Positions 1 through 6,884 of a stretch of 40,180 bases of DNA are shown piece by piece; position 1 is the stretch's first letter, and every line of letters begins with the position of its first letter. The translations under genes were made by a program, and so were the position numbers. This DNA comes from a virus: IMG/VR virus record IMGVR_UViG_3300030329_004267, positions 6,906-47,085 of that record, one strand, 5' to 3'. The notes under the pieces are model-generated. The model saw only the letters and a list, made by a program, of their open reading frames with translations, was not told the origin of the DNA and searched no databases.

Positions 1-1
1 T

Positions 2-143
2 AAAGTCAATAGTTTTTACAATCTGTTACAATGGATTAAAATAAAATATAACAAAGTCAAGTATTATTACAATCTGTTACACTAACTAAATCCAGTTTTT
101 GACAAAGTCAAGTATTATTACATATTGTTACAATTTATTACAA
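2..143. repeat. Three 51-bp-spaced iterons with phased TTACAA half-sites
   Basis: A 30-bp unit beginning AAAGTCAA starts at 2, 53 and 104, exactly 51 bp apart. Each unit ends in a pair of TTACAA-like half-sites whose starts are 10 bp apart (16/26, 67/77, 118/128), and the third copy has an extra half-site at 138. Ten-bp phasing puts the half-sites on one face of the helix, as expected for cooperative protein binding. An origin iteron array or a regulatory operator array are the two natural readings. More copies could lie upstream because the array touches the window edge. Confidence 0.8.
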
Positions 144-160
144 TTATTATCTTGTATAAT
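128..160 (+). promoter_or_regulatory. Possible activated promoter downstream of the iterons
   Basis: A perfect TATAAT hexamer lies at 155-160. No good -35 hexamer sits 16-18 bp upstream; instead phased TTACAA half-sites occupy 128-133 and 138-143. This suggests a promoter that depends on an iteron-binding protein, reading rightward into the non-coding leader. It is only a pattern match in very AT-rich DNA. Confidence 0.3.
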
Positions 161-208
161 ATAAATATATATTGTATATGCTTTTTTAATGAAATTTTCA
201 ACGAAAAC

Positions 209-240
209 GGGGGAGGGGAGCAACAAAAGAAGGGGGTGGG
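209..240 (+). other. G-rich tract, possible G-quadruplex
   Basis: Four G runs lie on one strand: 209-213 (5 G), 215-218 (4 G), 232-236 (5 G) and 238-240 (3 G). The loops are A, a 13-nt A-rich loop, and T. Such a tract stands out strongly in this AT-rich sequence. It meets the loose G3+ pattern for a G-quadruplex, although the middle loop is long. It lies between the iterons and the structured leader. Confidence 0.45.
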
Positions 241-340
241 TATTTCGTATAAAAAGAGAGACACCCATTCTGATATTATTTTTTGAAATTTATGATTTTT
301 GTCTTTATTAGATAACTAACTTTGCTTTTTTGGTGGGTTT

Positions 341-562
341 AGGATAGAGAAGTCTTACCCCTAGGTAACTATACCTGGTTCTTCCTATCCTGTTCCTTGC
401 TTTTTCGGAGCCTGTGCAATTGGATACTTAATAATTCATTGTTTATTAAGCGGGTAAGCAATGTTTAGTTCAATGAAACTCTAATATGGCCTTCTTACCT
501 TCGACTGACCTGTGGCTTTATATACCCCTTGTTCTAACCACTTAAAACACATGCGGAACAAG
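341..562 (+). ncRNA. Structured leader or small RNA with four stem-loops
   Basis: The non-coding stretch 144-675 has no convincing gene. Within it I see consecutive stems. AGGATAG 341-347 pairs with 385-391, with GAAG/CTTC (349-352/381-384) stacked inside, and 361-367 with 372-378 closing an ACTA loop. CTTAATAA 427-434 pairs with TTATTAAG 443-450. GGGTAAG 452-458 pairs with 494-500. CTTGTTC 528-534 pairs with GAACAAG 556-562. Two of the pairs (362/377 and 452/500) are wobble pairs that hold only in + strand RNA, which fits rightward transcription. The family is unknown to me, and no energy calculation was possible. Confidence 0.4.
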
Positions 563-641
563 TTTTCAACCAATATACACATGTGATGAGGTCTTAATAT
601 ATATACAAATGTACCTAATGTCCAAAATATTTTTTTATTTT

Positions 642-670
642 TTGTTTAAAAGTTAATGATTTCTTATATT
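642..670 (+). promoter_or_regulatory. Candidate promoter for the virion arm
   Basis: TTGTTT at 642-647 and TATATT at 665-670 are 17 bp apart and stand just before the ATG at 676, which has no Shine-Dalgarno sequence. A transcript from here would have almost no leader. AT-rich DNA makes chance matches common. Confidence 0.3.
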
Positions 671-675
671 ATTAT

Positions 676-1419
676 ATGGATTTTAAAACTATCAAAGGCG
701 TTAATCATTATTTATATGATAATTTGCAAGAATTTGAGGTATTCAATAAAGGTGGTTATGCTGTTAGTGATTGGAGAGATGCTCAAGATGGTGAATGGGC
801 TTGTACAGATGATGGATATGTATGTCAAATCCTAAAAAAAGGGTTTATTGCTGGCAAACCTTTTGTCAGAACTGTGTGTGGAACTTATTTTGTTAACTCT
901 AAAAAGAGAAAAATGCTTGGTGAAGAGGGTATTGCTGAGTGTATATACTCATTTTCGGGTACTTATGATGCTCAAAGGCAGTATTCTAAGAATAAAATGA
1001 ATGGTAAAGAGTTTATGTTCGCTCAATATGTAGCTTCTGGTATGGAGGTTGTAGAAGCTTTTAAGAAAGCTTACCCTTCTGCAAAGAGTGAAAACTATAT
1101 AAAGACTCAATCACAAAAAATTTTAAAAAAAGAAAAGGTTCAACAAATGGTAAAAGAAGAAATAAAAAATATACTTCATGAAGAAGGTGTTACACCTGAA
1201 TGGCTTATTGCTCGATATAAAGATATTGCAGAATTAGCTGAACGTGATGGTGATAAATTGCGTTCTTTAGAGTCTTTATCTAAAATATCGGGTTTATTCG
1301 ACACAGAAAAGAAACAAGAGCAGCTTACTGTATGGGCTGGTTTTACCCCCGAACAAATGAAAGCAATAAAAAATGGAAACGAAACAAAAGTTATCGCACA
1401 CGCAGAAAAAGAAGGCTAA
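676..1419 (+). CDS. terS: Terminase small subunit
   Basis: Likely recognises phage DNA and delivers it to the large terminase for packaging. Residues from about 108 onward look like small terminases of the Terminase_2 type: a helix-turn-helix pattern (FAQYVASGMEVVEAFKKAYP, then a QSQKILKKEKVQQMV helix) followed by a long helical region and a charged C-terminus. The roughly 107-residue N-terminal part is unusual and unassigned; it has scattered cysteines and several aromatic residues. At 247 residues it is longer than many small terminases. The ATG has no Shine-Dalgarno sequence, and promoter-like hexamers lie directly upstream. It is the first gene of the rightward arm, one lysozyme block before the large terminase, which supports the call. 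Confidence 0.72.
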   Translation: MDFKTIKGVNHYLYDNLQEFEVFNKGGYAVSDWRDAQDGEWACTDDGYVCQILKKGFIAGKPFVRTVCGTYFVNSKKRKMLGEEGIAECIYSFSGTYDAQRQYSKNKMNGKEFMFAQYVASGMEVVEAFKKAYPSAKSENYIKTQSQKILKKEKVQQMVKEEIKNILHEEGVTPEWLIARYKDIAELAERDGDKLRSLESLSKISGLFDTEKKQEQLTVWAGFTPEQMKAIKNGNETKVIAHAEKEG

Positions 1420-1612
1420 AGATAAGATAGACCCTTGTATTGTTTGTGATAAAGAACTGTATTTAGACGATAAATACTCTAAAAGAGCAGGACTTTTAGA
1501 TGAAAATGATGAATGTGTAGGTTGGATGTGTCCATATTGCAACACAGAATTTGATTTTAACAATAAAGTTACGTATATTATGCCAATGGAAGTTAGTAGA
1601 GGAATAACTTAA
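1373..1612 (+). CDS. Small zinc-ribbon protein
   Basis: A 79-residue protein with a basic N-terminus (KKKAKDK) and two CxxC pairs, CIVC near residue 22 and CPYC near residue 53. This is the spacing expected of a zinc ribbon that binds one metal ion. It overlaps the small terminase by 47 bases in another frame. The ATG at 1373 has no clear ribosome binding site, so it is probably translated by coupling, and a non-standard start further in cannot be excluded. Sitting between terminase subunits, it may help packaging or bind nucleic acid, but that is a guess from position. Confidence 0.6.
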   Translation: METKQKLSHTQKKKAKDKIDPCIVCDKELYLDDKYSKRAGLLDENDECVGWMCPYCNTEFDFNNKVTYIMPMEVSRGIT

Positions 1613-1627
1613 ATAAGGAAATAATAT

Positions 1628-2032
1628 ATGAGTCTTTTAGAAAGCGTAAAAAAAAATGAAGGATACAAAGCCATGGTTTATAAGGACAGTTTAGGTATAG
1701 ATACTATAGGGTATGGTTTTGCAATTAAAGATTTAGAGCTTGACGAAGATATTTGTGAAGAAATATTGGTTCGTAAGCTTAAAAACCTTAAAGATAGAGT
1801 AGAAAATAAGTTTTCTTGGTTTAAATATATGCCTCCACATATCAAAGATGTTGTTTTAGAGATGTGTTATCAGTTAGGAGTAACAGGATTCTCAAAGTTT
1901 AAAAAAACTATATCTTACCTGCAAGACAAAAAATGGGGAGAGGCTTCAGAAGAAATGCTTGATAGCTTGTGGGCTAGACAAACTCCTAACAGAGCAAAAG
2001 CTTTAAGTAATATAGTGAAGGAGGTTCAATAA
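1628..2032 (+). CDS. Phage lysozyme, glycoside hydrolase 24 (T4-type)
   Basis: Endolysin that cleaves the beta-1,4 bond between N-acetylmuramic acid and N-acetylglucosamine in peptidoglycan. The N-terminus matches the T4 lysozyme catalytic region in both motif and spacing: Glu11 (NEGYK), Asp20 (VYKDSLG) and Thr26 (DTIGYGF). The later helices (CYQLGVTGFSKFKKT, ARQTPNRAKAL) also match the family's C-terminal lobe. At 134 residues it is slightly shorter than T4 lysozyme. There is no signal peptide, so release needs a holin; candidates lie at 12551, 14536 and 14985. AAGGA precedes the ATG. Its place between the two terminase genes, far from the holin candidates, is unusual. Confidence 0.92.
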   Translation: MSLLESVKKNEGYKAMVYKDSLGIDTIGYGFAIKDLELDEDICEEILVRKLKNLKDRVENKFSWFKYMPPHIKDVVLEMCYQLGVTGFSKFKKTISYLQDKKWGEASEEMLDSLWARQTPNRAKALSNIVKEVQ

Positions 2033-2033
2033 A

Positions 2034-2477
2034 ATGAAAATATATAAAGGTGGCGAAGTTATAAAAGATACTGAAGTAGGTAAAGATAAAAGTTTACCTA
2101 TATATAATATTCCTTTTTTTGGACCATCTGTTTCAGCTAAAGGTGTTGCTGATAAATTAGGAAAAGAAAGACCTCCTTATATGTTAGAGAGATTGACAGA
2201 AGATTTGAAAAAAGAACTTAATTTTAAAAACCAAAAAAAACCTACATGGAATATAAATAATCCTCTTAAAGGTCCTGCAAGAGTCGCAAAAAACGTAGGA
2301 ATGTTTGGTGGTGCTTTAGGTGTAGCATTGATAAATGGCCTTATTAATGACGTTATTGGCACCTTTTTACGTGGTGAAGGCAGTCTAAATGAAAGTTTAA
2401 AAGCGAATCCAACACGAGACAGGTCTAAAGATTTCGATATACGTAAAATATTATTCCCTAAAAAATTTAAAAAATAA
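2034..2477 (+). CDS. Unknown protein with one hydrophobic segment
   Basis: A 147-residue basic protein I do not recognise. Residues about 89-112 form a glycine- and alanine-rich hydrophobic stretch (MFGGALGVALINGLINDVIG) that could be a membrane or packing helix. It is flanked by lysine-rich sequence, and the C-terminus is strongly basic (FPKKFKK). AAGGAGG precedes the ATG, and the gene starts one base after the lysozyme stop. Its stop abuts the GTG start of the large terminase (TAAGTG), so the terminase is probably translated by coupling to it. A lysis accessory or virion protein are both possible. Confidence 0.65.
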   Translation: MKIYKGGEVIKDTEVGKDKSLPIYNIPFFGPSVSAKGVADKLGKERPPYMLERLTEDLKKELNFKNQKKPTWNINNPLKGPARVAKNVGMFGGALGVALINGLINDVIGTFLRGEGSLNESLKANPTRDRSKDFDIRKILFPKKFKK

Positions 2478-4043
2478 GTGGCCAACTTAAACCTTAATGG
2501 CAATGTCAGTAAAAATGAAGAAACACTTCATCTTGCTTATAACGATTTAATAACTTTCGGAAAATTATTTTCCCCACAAGATTTTTTGGCGTCTGCGACG
2601 CCCCCATTCCACGAGGAAGTGGGTAAAAAACTTTTAGATAAAAAAGTACAACAATTAGCTCTAGTTTTGCCTAGAGACCATGCTAAATCTACTTTAGCTG
2701 CTACTGCAATTCTTCATCGTATGTTGTTCGCCACTAAAGAAGAGCCTGAATTTATATGTTGGGTTGGTGAAGCTCAAGACCAAGCTACTGATAATGTTGC
2801 GTGGCTTCAAAACCATATATATGATAATCCAGCTATTCACTATTATTTTGGGGACCTTGAAGGAGACAAATGGACTAAAACTGAGTTTACTACAAAAAAT
2901 GGTTGCAGAATGATTGCTAAGGGTGCTTCACAAAGATTGCGTGGTAAAAAACAGTTATCTACTAGATATACTGGTATTGTTCTTGATGATTTTGAATCAG
3001 AACTTAATACCAAAACCCCTGATTCGAGACAAAATATAAAAGATTGGGTTACAGCTGCTGTATATCCTGCTATTGATTTTGATAAAAAGGGGTTTCTATG
3101 GTGTAATGGAACAATAGTACATTACGATAGTTTTTTAAATAATATAGTGAGAAGTTATCAGGAAGCAGGAAAAACAGGCGAAGAATATTCGTGGGATGTA
3201 CTTACTTATAAAGCTATTCTTGATAATGGTAAACCTTTATGGCCTAGTCGTTGGCCTCTTAAAAAACTAGAAGAAAGAAAGCAATTTTATATAGATTCGG
3301 GGGTTGCAGGTAAATTTTATCAAGAATTTATGAATCAAGCAAAATCTCCTGAAGACCAAATATTCCAAGAGGAGGATATTAATGATAACTATTATAAAGG
3401 AAAAATTAAATTTAGCAGTGAAGCGGATTCGTGGTTTTTGGAACTCGATGACGGAACAAAACCTTTTGTTAACATTTATATCGGCGTTGACCCTGCCAGC
3501 ACGCTTAGCTCTAGGGCTGATTATAGTGTTATTATGGTTATTGGTGTTACCGCTGATAATGATTATTACATTATTGAGTATTGGAGGAAACGAGTCTTAC
3601 CAATGGAGTGTGCCGATGAGATATTTAAAATCGCTAAACGATACTCGCCAATCAGAAGAATAAATATTGAAACTATAGCATATCAAGAAATGCTTAGAGA
3701 TTATATAATGAAACGCTCTAAAAAAGAGGGATTATTTCTTCCTGGCATTCATAAAGGTATTAAAAATTATGGAAATCAGAAAAAGAAAGATAGATTATTT
3801 GAAGGGCTTCAACCTATGTTTAAAGCTGGAGCTGTTCATTTAAAAAAGAATATGCATGAGTTTATTGGAGAGCTTCTTGATTTCCCTAAAGGGTCTCATG
3901 ATGATTGCATAGATGCATTTTGGTTAGCTACTCAATTTGCAAAAGGTAACCCAAGTGCAGGAAAAGTTGTAAAAGAAAAAGGAAAAAAGGGTTGGTTCAG
4001 AAGGAAAAAGCGCTATAATTGGATTTCTGGAACTAGAATATAA
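2478..4043 (+). CDS. terL: Terminase large subunit (packaging ATPase and nuclease)
   Basis: Motor that pumps DNA into the prohead through the portal and cuts the concatemer. The ATPase domain shows a terminase-type deviant Walker A (LPRDHAKSTL, residues about 64-73, Lys70) and a Walker B with catalytic glutamate (IVLDDFE, about 167-173). The RNase H-like nuclease domain has its acidic residues in IGVDPAS (about 335), NIETIAY (about 395) and SHDDCIDAF (about 474). The 521-residue length is normal. The start is GTG, directly after the preceding stop, with no Shine-Dalgarno sequence of its own, consistent with translational coupling. The lysine/arginine-rich C-terminus may contact portal or DNA. 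Confidence 0.95.
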   Translation: MANLNLNGNVSKNEETLHLAYNDLITFGKLFSPQDFLASATPPFHEEVGKKLLDKKVQQLALVLPRDHAKSTLAATAILHRMLFATKEEPEFICWVGEAQDQATDNVAWLQNHIYDNPAIHYYFGDLEGDKWTKTEFTTKNGCRMIAKGASQRLRGKKQLSTRYTGIVLDDFESELNTKTPDSRQNIKDWVTAAVYPAIDFDKKGFLWCNGTIVHYDSFLNNIVRSYQEAGKTGEEYSWDVLTYKAILDNGKPLWPSRWPLKKLEERKQFYIDSGVAGKFYQEFMNQAKSPEDQIFQEEDINDNYYKGKIKFSSEADSWFLELDDGTKPFVNIYIGVDPASTLSSRADYSVIMVIGVTADNDYYIIEYWRKRVLPMECADEIFKIAKRYSPIRRINIETIAYQEMLRDYIMKRSKKEGLFLPGIHKGIKNYGNQKKKDRLFEGLQPMFKAGAVHLKKNMHEFIGELLDFPKGSHDDCIDAFWLATQFAKGNPSAGKVVKEKGKKGWFRRKKRYNWISGTRI

Positions 4044-4049
4044 TAACTA

Positions 4050-4079
4050 TTGATTATTAATACAAATATTTTTTATATT
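4050..4079 (+). promoter_or_regulatory. Candidate promoter before the portal gene
   Basis: TTGATT at 4050-4055 and TATATT at 4074-4079 are separated by 18 bp in the only gap between terminase and portal. The portal ATG follows 7 bases after the -10-like hexamer and lacks a ribosome binding site, as at the small terminase start. The two sites share TTATATTA. Confidence 0.3.
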
Positions 4080-4086
4080 AAATACT

Positions 4087-6114
4087 ATGATAAAAGAAGA
4101 TAAAAGAGCAAAAGCTATAAAAGATTTTCATAGACGTTGGACTGATGCACGTAAAGATTGGGAAGCAGCAGCAAGAGAAGATGTAGATTTTTATTTAGGA
4201 AATCATTTTTCTCCTGAAGAAGTTGATGCGTTACAAGAACGTAATCAGTCAAGTATGCCAATGGATAGACTTTATTCAGCTATAGAACAATTTAAAGCTA
4301 TAATAACATCTAAACCTCCTAAATTTTCTGCTGTAGCTAGAGAAGATTCTGATAATAAATTAGCAAATATATGGAAAACTTTATTAGAATATATATGGGA
4401 CATATCAGATGGAGACGAAGTTTTTAAACAATCTGTTCATGATTATGCTGTTACAGGTCTTGGATATTTTTATGCTTATGTAGATAAAGAAGCTGATTAT
4501 GGTAGAGGTGAAGTTAAATTTTCAAATATAAATCCATTTAGAGTTGCAGTAGACCCAAATTCTAGGCATAGATATTTTGATGATGCTTCTGGAATAGCGG
4601 TATCTAGCATCTTAACTAAATTTCAGTTATTAGATTTATACCCTCAATTATTAGAAGTACCCGAAGGTCAAGAAAAGCAGTTAATAGATTTAATTGAAAC
4701 AATGCGTGATGATGAAGATTATCCTAATTCTACTAATAAATATACATCTCAATCATTTACTCCAGATGTTGTTAAAGATTATGACACATCTCAACAGTCT
4801 GAAAAATATAGGCTTATAGAATTTTATTCTAAAGTAAAAGTCCCTTATTATAGAGTAGCTAATATGCAAACAGGTCAAACTCAAGTTATTGACCAAGAAG
4901 GATTAGAAGTATTAATGTCTCAAAAAGAAGTTGTTGAAGCTCAAAAACAAGGTTTATTAGATTTTGTTCAAGTTCAACAAACTAGAATTAAACAAAGTTG
5001 CGTTCTTGGGCAAATAGTTTTATACGAAAGAATATTAGATACAGATACATATCCTGTAATTCCTATTCCTAATATTTGGACAAATACACCTTATCCGATG
5101 AGCGATGTTAGAAAAAATAAAGATTTTCAAAGGTTCCTCAATAAGACAGTGTCTCTTATTACCTCTCATGCACAGGCAAGTTCTGGTCTCAAACTACTTA
5201 TCCCTCAAGGAAGCGTTCAAGATATTGAAGAGCTTGAAAGGGATTGGGCGAATCCAAATGCTACAATTGAATATGACCCTTCTTTTGGGGAGCCACATTT
5301 TCCTTCACCTCAACCTTTAGCATCGTCAATTATGCAGTTACCTCAGTTAATCGAAAAATATATAGATTTAAATATGGGTATATTTGAAATGATGCAAGGA
5401 AATACAGAAGTTGCTCCTACTACATCTTCAGGAACTATGATGTTGGAAGATTTTGGGCAAAGAAGAAGTAAATCTAAATTACGTGACATTGAAGGAAGTT
5501 TAAAAAGATTAGGAAAGGTTGTTTATAATTTATCTAAATCTCATTATAACTTTGAAAAAAAAGTAAGAATTGTTCAGCCTAATAATGATTTAAATGAATA
5601 TACAATAAATAAAAGATTATATGATGATAAAACTATGGCATTACAGTCTATTGAAAATAATATTACTGAAGGTCAGTTTGATATAAGAGTTATAGGAAAT
5701 TCAACAATGCCTTCTAATAAATGGGGGGAATGGCAAATATATATGGAAGCTTATCAAGCTGGGCTTATCGATAGAACGGAAGCTCTCAAGAAAACAGAAA
5801 TATTTGATAAGGAGGGAGTATTGTCAAGAACTGATGAAATTGCAAAACTTCAAAATATGATAGGTCAGTTACAAGAACAAGTTAAAAAAGTTTCTGGTGA
5901 CCTACAAACAGCTCAAAGAGAGACTGTTCAATCTAATCAAAAGACTGAAGTTGAGAAATTTAAAGGAAGATTAAAACAAATTGAACTAGAAACAAAGTCT
6001 GCTAACAAATTATCTGTTGGTAGGCTAAAAGACACAGTTAACCTCGAAAGGGAGAAAATCAGAATGAATGGGGCCACAGGTCCTGCTGGTGAAACTCCTG
6101 AAGAGACATTGTAA
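4087..6114 (+). CDS. Portal protein (P22-like)
   Basis: Forms the dodecameric ring at the capsid vertex through which DNA enters and leaves. The N-terminal part (KDFHRRWTDARKDWEAAARE, then DFYLGNHF) and the region around residues 540-600 (ITEGQFDIRVIGNSTMPSNK) match the architecture of P22-type podovirus portals, and 675 residues is close to the usual size. Residues about 595-655 are glutamine/lysine-rich and should form a coiled coil, equivalent to the helical barrel or scaffold-contact region. It sits between large terminase and scaffold, the standard order. No Shine-Dalgarno sequence is visible before the ATG. Confidence 0.85.
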   Translation: MIKEDKRAKAIKDFHRRWTDARKDWEAAAREDVDFYLGNHFSPEEVDALQERNQSSMPMDRLYSAIEQFKAIITSKPPKFSAVAREDSDNKLANIWKTLLEYIWDISDGDEVFKQSVHDYAVTGLGYFYAYVDKEADYGRGEVKFSNINPFRVAVDPNSRHRYFDDASGIAVSSILTKFQLLDLYPQLLEVPEGQEKQLIDLIETMRDDEDYPNSTNKYTSQSFTPDVVKDYDTSQQSEKYRLIEFYSKVKVPYYRVANMQTGQTQVIDQEGLEVLMSQKEVVEAQKQGLLDFVQVQQTRIKQSCVLGQIVLYERILDTDTYPVIPIPNIWTNTPYPMSDVRKNKDFQRFLNKTVSLITSHAQASSGLKLLIPQGSVQDIEELERDWANPNATIEYDPSFGEPHFPSPQPLASSIMQLPQLIEKYIDLNMGIFEMMQGNTEVAPTTSSGTMMLEDFGQRRSKSKLRDIEGSLKRLGKVVYNLSKSHYNFEKKVRIVQPNNDLNEYTINKRLYDDKTMALQSIENNITEGQFDIRVIGNSTMPSNKWGEWQIYMEAYQAGLIDRTEALKKTEIFDKEGVLSRTDEIAKLQNMIGQLQEQVKKVSGDLQTAQRETVQSNQKTEVEKFKGRLKQIELETKSANKLSVGRLKDTVNLEREKIRMNGATGPAGETPEETL

Positions 6115-6128
6115 AAGGAGAGTCTATT

Positions 6129-6863
6129 ATGACAAATCAAGATAGTGGAAATCAAGCAATTGGTGAATCCACAGGCGTAGAAGAAGGGCAAACAACTGAA
6201 CAGAGTTCTGACTGGGAGAAACAGGCAAAATATTTTCAATCAGAAAAGGATAAACTGTATCAAGAAAATCAACAACTACAAGATTATAAAAAAATAGGGG
6301 AATTTTTGGAGTCACGTCCAGACATCACTCAAGTCGTAACTAATATGGCTGCGAATGATGTAGGTGGCCAACCACAAGGACCTCAGCGTATAACTTTAGA
6401 GAAAGATGAATTTGACCCATGGGAAGCCTATAATAAACCGTCTTCAAAATCATATCAATACAGAATGCAAGAAATGTCTGATGTAGTTCAATCGGCAGTT
6501 TCAGAACAAGTTAGTGATGTAAAACAAACACAAAATATGCAAACATTAAAAGGTGAGTTAGTTAAACGTGGTTTAAATGACGAACAGATTAATGATTTTG
6601 TACAATTTGCATCTAAAAATCCTGCCGAATATGGCATTGATGGAGTTCTAAACATGTGGCAAGCTGTATCTGGTAATGAGAATAATGAAAGCGATGCTAG
6701 CCAAACTAATGCTGCACCACGCCCATTGGACCATGTTAGGGAAACACAGAATAATCCTGCTTATGGAGGAATATTAGGTGGTGAAACTCCTAATGTTAAA
6801 AATGATGTTGATGAAATGTGGGATGGCGTTTTAAAAGCTGGTAGTCGTAAAAACGTATTGTAA
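6129..6863 (+). CDS. Capsid scaffolding protein
   Basis: Directs prohead assembly and is then removed. The 244-residue sequence is acidic, rich in Gln, Asn, Ser and Asp, and has a short predicted coiled coil (KYFQSEKDKLYQENQQLQDY, residues about 37-56). These are typical of scaffolds, which vary too much for sequence recognition. Position is the main evidence: directly between portal and major capsid protein. AAAGGAG precedes the ATG. No protease motif is visible, so the scaffold may leave intact. Confidence 0.75.
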   Translation: MTNQDSGNQAIGESTGVEEGQTTEQSSDWEKQAKYFQSEKDKLYQENQQLQDYKKIGEFLESRPDITQVVTNMAANDVGGQPQGPQRITLEKDEFDPWEAYNKPSSKSYQYRMQEMSDVVQSAVSEQVSDVKQTQNMQTLKGELVKRGLNDEQINDFVQFASKNPAEYGIDGVLNMWQAVSGNENNESDASQTNAAPRPLDHVRETQNNPAYGGILGGETPNVKNDVDEMWDGVLKAGSRKNVL

Positions 6864-6884
6864 AAAAATAACTAAGGAGAAATA

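Noticed and set aside
189-311. 40-codon open frame across the G-rich tract
   Set aside because: No ribosome binding site, no recognisable protein pattern, and it lies across the G runs in the control region; likely chance.
427-450. Intrinsic terminator at the CTTAATAA/TTATTAAG hairpin
   Set aside because: The stem is AT-only and is followed by CGGG, not a U-run.
469-490. tRNA-like T-arm (GTTCAAT loop)
   Set aside because: Only four stem pairs and no acceptor or anticodon arms around it; no cloverleaf can be drawn.
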